Assembly: GCA_027451265.1 (NCBI GenBank)
Contig: DAIDJT010000080.1
Coordinates: 1-9,585 of the forward strand
From: Bacteroidales bacterium
GTDB lineage: Bacteria > Bacteroidota > Bacteroidia > Bacteroidales > VadinHA17
Length of the DNA: 9,585 nt
Direction of reading: 5' to 3'
Shown here one piece after another: positions 1-4,771 of the stretch. Under the pieces are notes generated by a model, which made no database searches, was not told the origin of the DNA, and saw nothing but the letters and a program-made list of their open reading frames with translations. The position numbers and the translations under genes are program-made. Within the stretch, counting starts at the first letter, position 1, and each line of letters starts with the position of its first letter.

Positions 1-542
1 GCTGCTTCTGCCGTTGCTTCTCCGGCTGCTTCAGCTACCTCGGCTGCGGCTGCTTTTGCTGCTGCCTCTGCCTCAGCGGCGAGGGCTGCTGCCTTCTTCG
101 CAATTTCGGCTGCCCTGGCTTCCTTGATCGCCTTCTCAGCCTCAAGTTTATTCTTGCGGAGTTCTTCGCCCTTCTTCTCGAGACCTGACTTCTTAAGTTC
201 GATCTTCTCTTCCTTGCCCTTCAGCCATTCATTAAACCGGCGGTCAGCTTCGGCTTCATCAAAAGCCCCTTTCTTCACTCCTTCGAGGAGATGTTTCTTC
301 ATCATGACACCCTTGTATTTAAGGATTGCCCTGCATGTGTCCGTAGGTTGCGCGCCGTTCTGCAGCCATCCCAGTGCCTTCTCGAAGTTGATGTCGATTG
401 TTGCCGGGTCAGTGAGCGGATTGTAAATTCCGATCTTCTCAATGAATCTGCCATCACGTGGCGACCTGCTATCTGCTACCACCACGTGGTAGTAGGCCTG
501 CTTCTTGCGGCCCTTCCTAGCTAATCTGATTTTTACTGACAT
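1..542 (-). CDS. rpsP: Ribosomal protein bS16 with long charged/alanine-rich C-terminal extension (3' end outside window)
   Basis: Structural protein of the 30S subunit that binds 16S rRNA during assembly. The reading frame is open from ATG at 542 to the left edge (180 codons seen, no stop). Residues 1-80 form the S16 core: it opens MSVKIRLARKGRKKQAYYHV, followed by VVADSRSPRDGRFIEKIGIYN and later the segment NGAQPTDTCRAILKYKGV. The usual family length is about 80-90 residues. Here a tail of at least 95 residues follows, first Lys/Glu-rich and likely helical (about 85-145), then almost purely Ala/Glu/Lys (about 145-180); the DNA at 1-105 is correspondingly low in complexity. Extended S16 tails occur in Bacteroidota, so the tail is probably real rather than a fusion artefact. 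The start is fixed by the family's conserved N-terminus; there is no Shine-Dalgarno sequence, as usual in this phylum. A good promoter candidate lies at 584-591. Identity is very secure; the role of the tail is unknown. Confidence 0.96.
   Translation of the reverse strand, partial: MSVKIRLARKGRKKQAYYHVVVADSRSPRDGRFIEKIGIYNPLTDPATIDINFEKALGWLQNGAQPTDTCRAILKYKGVMMKKHLLEGVKKGAFDEAEADRRFNEWLKGKEEKIELKKSGLEKKGEELRKNKLEAEKAIKEARAAEIAKKAAALAAEAEAAAKAAAAEVAEAAGEATAEA
476..495 (-). other. Near-perfect palindrome in rpsP codons 16-23 (possible mRNA hairpin)
   Basis: The central ten bases, 481-490 (ACCACGTGGT), are a perfect palindrome, and the outer arms extend it to 20 bases with one mismatched position. 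In the rpsP mRNA this gives an 8-bp stem including one G-U pair around an ACGU loop. It falls in codons for the conserved YYHVVV stretch of S16, so it may simply be forced by the amino-acid sequence. Function is unproven. Confidence 0.3.
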
Positions 543-583
543 TTAAAGAATTAATTTATTGTTACTCTTTTTAAACGAGGGTG

Positions 584-591
584 CAAATATA
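584..591 (-). promoter_or_regulatory. Candidate promoter -7 element of rpsP
   Basis: The minus strand reads TATATTTG followed by CACCC, an exact match to the Bacteroidota -7 consensus TAnnTTTG. It predicts a start of transcription near 577 and a leader of about 35 nt before the rpsP ATG at 542. A clear TTTG-type -33 element is not visible at the expected distance, which lowers confidence somewhat. Confidence 0.6.
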
Positions 592-643
592 AGAGTTAAT
601 TTCTTACATACCACCGCTTCCGGATATTAAAATGAATAAGGTT

Positions 644-2311
644 TCAGTTTTTGACGACGGTCCTTGAGTACTGTTTCCCCCTGATGGTGGTTGCGGTGAC
701 AATGTAGATTCCCGGGGGCAATGCGGAGGCCGGCAGGGTGACCCGGTCAGCATCCGGGGTAATCGTGGCCACCTCTGTACCACTGATGTTTCTGACCGAG
801 ATCCTTTTTATTGCCGGTGGAAGGGTGATGACAAAACTTTCTGTGAATGGCACAGGATATACTGTAAAGGCATCTTCGGCCTCGCCGTCGCCGGCTGCAA
901 GTGATGCGGTCAGCATGAGCAGGCGGGTGGCCCTGAGCCGGTTGCCGTGGGTATCACTTACAATAAAAGTCACGGTATCCACCGGGCCTTCGCTTTTTTC
1001 AAATGACCGCGTCATCCTTAGGGAATCGCCGTCAATATAATAGTCCGGCACCCATTCAGATCCGATAAATGTGGAGTCGCATTCGAGAGTTACCTGATAG
1101 GTATTGTCTGTGGCTTCATCAACCACGGTGAATTCGCCGACGGCGGTACCGGCCGGATTGCTGATAAGCACCACGGTGTCAGAGAGGGAGACGTCAGTGG
1201 GGTAATAGAAAGGCTGGAGTTTAAGTACTGCTGCCTGGCCCTGTGTAAAATCATTGGATCCGGTCTTAAGGGAATTAATTGTATAATACCCGTTATTGGC
1301 TCCGTTCCATCCCCAGTTAATATGATAATAAGTGCTGTTATGCACACCGTCAATATTGAATGCATGTCCGACATTGCCGCTCGGAGGAGAACCGGAGTAT
1401 ATAATTGGTCTTCCTGCAAGGAGGTTCTGATCAAGTAGTGCTTTCCAGGAGTCTACGTCAGGTAACCGTTCAGTCCAGACAATTCTCTTTGAGTATCCAA
1501 AGTATTGTTTTAAGGCATTTATTGCCGGTGCGGTTGATCTTGTTCCTGAACCGTCAGGTCCGAAATCCATAGCTGTAGAAACTGCGCAATGGTATATCAA
1601 TCTGGCATTCAGGTCATCCGGATCATCTGGGCTCATTTCAACCCAGTTATATTCTGTCTGGCTGAAATCGACAGAAATTGTACCATAGTCAGGATGTACA
1701 TATGATTTTGATCCTGTACCCCGGGAAGGTTCTTTATAAACGCTCATTGCCTGTGCCATGCTTACTGCAACGCAGCCCGCATATACGTGCCCGCCGGGAC
1801 CATCTTCATCTACCGGACAGAAACGGTTCCAGCCGCTTCCCTGATCCCATTCCACTTTAATAAGAGGTGATACAGTAACCGACATTGATCCGGCATTGGA
1901 AGATTTTTTCAAGTAGTATCCGGGTTCCCATCGGTGATCATAGTACTCTTTTTCACCAAAATTACTTGTATTTAACTCGCGCTCATAGCCGGCAAGGAAA
2001 GCAAACCGGTTGTCCAAAGGATTATCGGGAGGCACCGTAAAGTGTCCTTTAAGGGAAAATCCCAGCACTGGAATTGCAGACGGGTCTGCAGACATCAGAA
2101 GCCAGCCCTCCGGGTGCAGATCAACTACAATAATTCTTCCCTCAGTTTCAAGGCTGATCCTTCTGATATCCGCTATAGTGTGGGACTGGCTTCCGATATA
2201 ACCGCTGACAAATGCTGCAGCCGTTTCCTTTAAGTGATTATCAGGGATATCCTGGGCTCTTATTGGCAATGACAAAATTATGAGCAATATAATTGACGAC
2301 AGTCTTTCCAT
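644..2311 (-). CDS. Secreted C10-family (streptopain-like) cysteine peptidase with propeptide and T9SS sorting domain
   Basis: Predicted extracellular or cell-surface papain-fold protease, related to streptopain, PrtT and the interpains. The 555 residues read in order: signal peptide (1 to about 19, ending IRAQ); a Spi/inhibitor-like propeptide (about 28-115, with the GWLLMSADP signature); the catalytic domain (about 145-367); a beta-rich, possibly Ig-like region (about 370-470); and a T9SS C-terminal sorting domain (about 480-555, VYPVP... then PPGIYIVTA and a basic end). The nucleophile is Cys180 in YAGCVAVSMAQ and the general base His316 in VGHAFNIDG, followed by YHINWGWNG (331-337), the Trp-rich motif of the family. 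The active site therefore looks intact. The protein should pass Sec, then be exported by T9SS with removal of the C-terminal domain, and be activated by loss of the propeptide. The start at 2311 gives a complete signal peptide and the next Met is residue 73. The gene lies behind a terminator, so it is probably transcribed separately from the susCD operon. The natural substrate is unknown. Confidence 0.92.
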   Translation of the reverse strand: MERLSSIILLIILSLPIRAQDIPDNHLKETAAAFVSGYIGSQSHTIADIRRISLETEGRIIVVDLHPEGWLLMSADPSAIPVLGFSLKGHFTVPPDNPLDNRFAFLAGYERELNTSNFGEKEYYDHRWEPGYYLKKSSNAGSMSVTVSPLIKVEWDQGSGWNRFCPVDEDGPGGHVYAGCVAVSMAQAMSVYKEPSRGTGSKSYVHPDYGTISVDFSQTEYNWVEMSPDDPDDLNARLIYHCAVSTAMDFGPDGSGTRSTAPAINALKQYFGYSKRIVWTERLPDVDSWKALLDQNLLAGRPIIYSGSPPSGNVGHAFNIDGVHNSTYYHINWGWNGANNGYYTINSLKTGSNDFTQGQAAVLKLQPFYYPTDVSLSDTVVLISNPAGTAVGEFTVVDEATDNTYQVTLECDSTFIGSEWVPDYYIDGDSLRMTRSFEKSEGPVDTVTFIVSDTHGNRLRATRLLMLTASLAAGDGEAEDAFTVYPVPFTESFVITLPPAIKRISVRNISGTEVATITPDADRVTLPASALPPGIYIVTATTIRGKQYSRTVVKN

Positions 2312-2328
2312 GAGTTAATAAGCATAGC

Positions 2329-2357
2329 CAAAGATACTAAAAATTGAAGCTCACAAA
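2329..2357 (-). promoter_or_regulatory. Candidate promoter of the C10 peptidase gene, overlapping the upstream terminator
   Basis: On the minus strand, TATCTTTG (2329-2336) matches TAnnTTTG exactly, and TTTG (2354-2357) lies 17 nt upstream as a possible -33 element. The latter is the end of the T-tract of the terminator at 2354-2384. The predicted start near 2322 leaves a leader of only about 11 nt, which is short, so this promoter is plausible but not certain. Confidence 0.5.
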
Positions 2358-2384
2358 AAGAGGGTGCCCTTTCGGGGCACCCTC
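2354..2384 (-). terminator. Rho-independent terminator of the susC-susD-lipoprotein operon
   Basis: A perfect 10-bp inverted repeat (GAGGGTGCCC at 2360-2369 and GGGCACCCTC at 2375-2384) encloses a 5-nt loop that reads CGAAA on the minus strand. A run of five T residues follows directly in the minus-strand direction (2355-2359). It starts 23 nt after the stop codon of the lipoprotein gene. The T-run on this side only indicates that it terminates leftward transcription. Confidence 0.9.
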
Positions 2385-2407
2385 CATTTGATCTTAAGAA
2401 AGAATGT

Positions 2408-3298
2408 TTAACGCAGAGTCCATGTTGTATCGAACACATCCCAGCAATAAACATAATCCGACAGAATAATTGCTACCTTTTCTATCGTGATAACACCCTC
2501 GTTGGTAAATGTACCGGTCATTTTTATCCCTTCTGCAGCTGTAAGAATTGAAGTAGTGGTATAACCACCTGCGTCATCAATCAGATCATCTGTACCAAAG
2601 TAGATTGATCCGGCATAAGGACCATCATCAGGATAGACATCGAATAATTCCTGGCCTGATTCAATCTCAACAGTCATATCCTCTGTATTGAATTCGATAA
2701 CCACAGATCCGGTTCCGAAGGCGATACCACTGGCTTTCAGTGTAGTAGGAGTGTCACCTGCTGTTGTAGTTACTACCCATGCCTCGTCATAGGTTCCCGG
2801 AGCGGAGTAACTCACTGCCTCAACATCATAAGTTCCGATCCAAGGTTTAAGCGGATGTTCATCATCAACTATTGTCACCAGAATTGTTTGCTGAGCAGCC
2901 ATCGGGTAGTTCTTGCTGTTGCTGGCAATCGATACCCTGAACTGCTTGTTGCCGGCATAAACCTCGTTATTAATCGGTGTTACCGTCACAGCAGCCACTC
3001 CGACAGGAACATTCACACTCTTTGTAGAAAGCGTGAAGTCTGTTCCCTCAATGGCAGGTTTTGCTATACCGTCAACGGATATTGCCAGGGTGACATCGGT
3101 AGCAGCAGTGCCTTCAGCACCGCCAAGGTATACCGTGAACGAACCAGTGGCATTTTCCTTAACTGAGAGAGTGGTCTGGTTCATTCCAACAATGATGTTT
3201 TCATCATCAAATATTATTGGATATTTATCATCGCACGAAGTCACCATGACCATGGCAGCTGCGAGAATGAGTAAGTTTGAAATTATCTTTTTCATCAT
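2408..3298 (-). CDS. Surface lipoprotein with Calx-beta-like domain, third gene of SusCD operon
   Basis: Probable accessory component of the adjacent SusC/SusD uptake complex, in the position that SusE/SusF-type or DUF4843-type lipoproteins take in other Bacteroidota operons. The 296 residues begin with a lipoprotein signal (hydrophobic 5-19, lipobox VTSC, lipidated Cys22) followed by DDK, an acidic pattern typical of the export signal for surface display. Residues about 40-147 resemble a Calx-beta or related Ig-like fold: LSVKENATGSFTVYL, then EGTDFTL, an evenly spaced beta-strand pattern, and the closing VTIVDDE. Residues about 150-296 begin WIGTYDVEAVSY and are also beta-rich, with many Thr, Gly and acidic residues; I do not recognise this half. 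There are two adjacent start codons (3296-3298 and 3293-3295); the first is annotated. It lies 14 nt after the susD-like stop, with a strong terminator downstream. No catalytic motif is visible; ligand binding is inference from position. Confidence 0.85.
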   Translation of the reverse strand: MMKKIISNLLILAAAMVMVTSCDDKYPIIFDDENIIVGMNQTTLSVKENATGSFTVYLGGAEGTAATDVTLAISVDGIAKPAIEGTDFTLSTKSVNVPVGVAAVTVTPINNEVYAGNKQFRVSIASNSKNYPMAAQQTILVTIVDDEHPLKPWIGTYDVEAVSYSAPGTYDEAWVVTTTAGDTPTTLKASGIAFGTGSVVIEFNTEDMTVEIESGQELFDVYPDDGPYAGSIYFGTDDLIDDAGGYTTTSILTAAEGIKMTGTFTNEGVITIEKVAIILSDYVYCWDVFDTTWTLR

Positions 3299-3312
3299 TT
3301 GCGAGTTTAATG

Positions 3313-4752
3313 TTAATAACCCGGGTTCTGTTCGCAGTTGACATTGGCGTCAATTTCAGACTGCGGAATAGGCATAGCCCATTGGAAGTTCACCAGTGCT
3401 GTTCCGCCAGGAGTGAATGTAATATCCCTGTTTGAAAGTCCGGTGTAGTCAACTCTGACCAATGAGCGCTGTGTACGTGCCAGGTCGAAAAGCTCGTTTC
3501 CTTCAAAGCAGAGCTCTCTTCTTCTCTCGGCGTAGATGTCATTTTTGGAGACTCCTGTTGCAGCTGTAAGGCCACGGTGTGTTCTGATTGCATTATAATC
3601 AGCCAGTGCGGTGACTCCGGATACAGTTGCCCCGTTAAGGACAGCCTCCGAACGTATAAGGTACATCTCGGCCAGTCTCAGGACGGGTACGTTGAATTCA
3701 CGGTGGGGAGTCTTGCCCAGGCGTCCCGGGTATTTGAGGCTCCAGAATTCACCAGGATAATCAGCCGGTTCAAGGAACAGGTCCTTACGCACGTCGCCAT
3801 CCTCATAGAGGTTTAAAATGTCAAGCGAAGCAGCGCAGTCGCCGTAGCCAGCCGGATCCATCATGTACGATATTGCATCCCACCAGGGGTGTGAGGAGTT
3901 ACCCTCAGAACCGTCAACCTGGAAGATAATCTCGGCACCTGGTCCGCCACTGCCCCAGTAACCATCCTTATCCCATGTGGTATAATCAGCGGCGCTGAAG
4001 AGTGAAAGGCCGGTTGTACCAATGACTGTGGTGGCATAGTTTGCAGCATCCTGCCAGTTTTCCATATAAAGGTTAACCTTGGCAAGAAGAGCCTGAGCGG
4101 CAACTTTTGTTGCGTAGGCAGCATCATCGCCTCTCGGGTTGGTTGCAGGGAGAAGCTCGATGGCATCTTCAAGATCAGTAACAACCCTGTCATAGGTTTC
4201 GCCTACGGTATTACGGGCCGGGTAACCGTTCTCGGTGACAAGCACCACAGGTACACCCATATTTTCTGTTCCAGCCGAATAAGGCTGGCAGTACATGCGG
4301 GCAAGGTCAAAGTATGAAAGTCCCCTCATGAATAGGCATTCGCCCTTCAGCAGGTCAAGGTCAGCCTGTTCAACACCGGTCTCAGTGAAGCCGCCGTCAA
4401 TGACTGCCAGAATGTTATTGGCTTTTGCAATTGTAGAATAAGCTGTTGCCCAGAGCCCTGATGTTGAGGATGGAGTGTTGTTCCAGAGATACTCATCAGT
4501 ATAGCGGCCTGAAATAACAGATCCCCTCTTGGCATTTCCGCCCTTCATGTCTGCAGTAATCACAAACTGTGATCCGTACCAGCCGTATGCACATAACTGG
4601 GAATAAACACCGCCGGTCGCGTTATCGAGACCCTTGTAAGTGGAAAGTGTCATCTCATTTGACTGCGACAACCGGGGTTCCTTTACGAGGAAATCCTCAC
4701 ATGCAGTAAATAAGACCGCAAAGGATATTAATAATAAGTATTTTGTTTTCAT
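3313..4752 (-). CDS. RagB/SusD-family nutrient-binding outer-membrane lipoprotein
   Basis: Substrate-binding lid protein that sits on the SusC barrel at the cell surface and captures the oligomeric nutrient. The 479 residues carry a lipoprotein signal with lipobox FTAC (Cys18) followed by acidic ED. The helical TPR-like N-terminal half includes the family segment LKGECLFMRGLSYFDLARMY (135-154), and the C-terminal SusD/RagB half includes VPVLRLAEMYLIRSEA (355-370), YNAIRTHRGL, ERRRELCFEGNELFDLAR (409-426) and the very conserved end MPIPQSEID...QNPGY. Length is within, toward the small end of, the family range. The start at 4752 gives a complete lipoprotein signal. It lies 19 nt after the susC-like stop and 14 nt before the next gene, so it is certainly co-transcribed. 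Residues such as WGSGGPG and HPWWDAISY in the central, variable part may form the ligand pocket; Trp-rich surfaces occur in both glycan and peptide binders, so the sequence alone does not give the ligand. Confidence 0.96.
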   Translation of the reverse strand: MKTKYLLLISFAVLFTACEDFLVKEPRLSQSNEMTLSTYKGLDNATGGVYSQLCAYGWYGSQFVITADMKGGNAKRGSVISGRYTDEYLWNNTPSSTSGLWATAYSTIAKANNILAVIDGGFTETGVEQADLDLLKGECLFMRGLSYFDLARMYCQPYSAGTENMGVPVVLVTENGYPARNTVGETYDRVVTDLEDAIELLPATNPRGDDAAYATKVAAQALLAKVNLYMENWQDAANYATTVIGTTGLSLFSAADYTTWDKDGYWGSGGPGAEIIFQVDGSEGNSSHPWWDAISYMMDPAGYGDCAASLDILNLYEDGDVRKDLFLEPADYPGEFWSLKYPGRLGKTPHREFNVPVLRLAEMYLIRSEAVLNGATVSGVTALADYNAIRTHRGLTAATGVSKNDIYAERRRELCFEGNELFDLARTQRSLVRVDYTGLSNRDITFTPGGTALVNFQWAMPIPQSEIDANVNCEQNPGY

Positions 4753-4771
4753 AGCGTCATCGATTTACTTG

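Noticed and set aside
1..105. Possible tandem repeat or microsatellite
   Set aside because: The GCT/GCC-rich pattern is explained by Ala/Glu/Lys codons of the S16 tail, and there is no constant repeat unit.
124..524. Two plus-strand open frames opposite rpsP
   Set aside because: They are antisense to the rpsP frame; Ser/Phe-rich sequence is the reverse reading of Lys/Glu-rich codons.
601..643. Possible terminator after the peptidase gene
   Set aside because: The arms around the GGAAGC stretch are short and imperfect, and no T-run follows; not enough to call a terminator.
1090..1434. 114-codon minus-strand frame inside the peptidase gene
   Set aside because: It is an alternative frame of the same strand inside a gene whose own frame shows intact catalytic motifs; composition is not protein-like.
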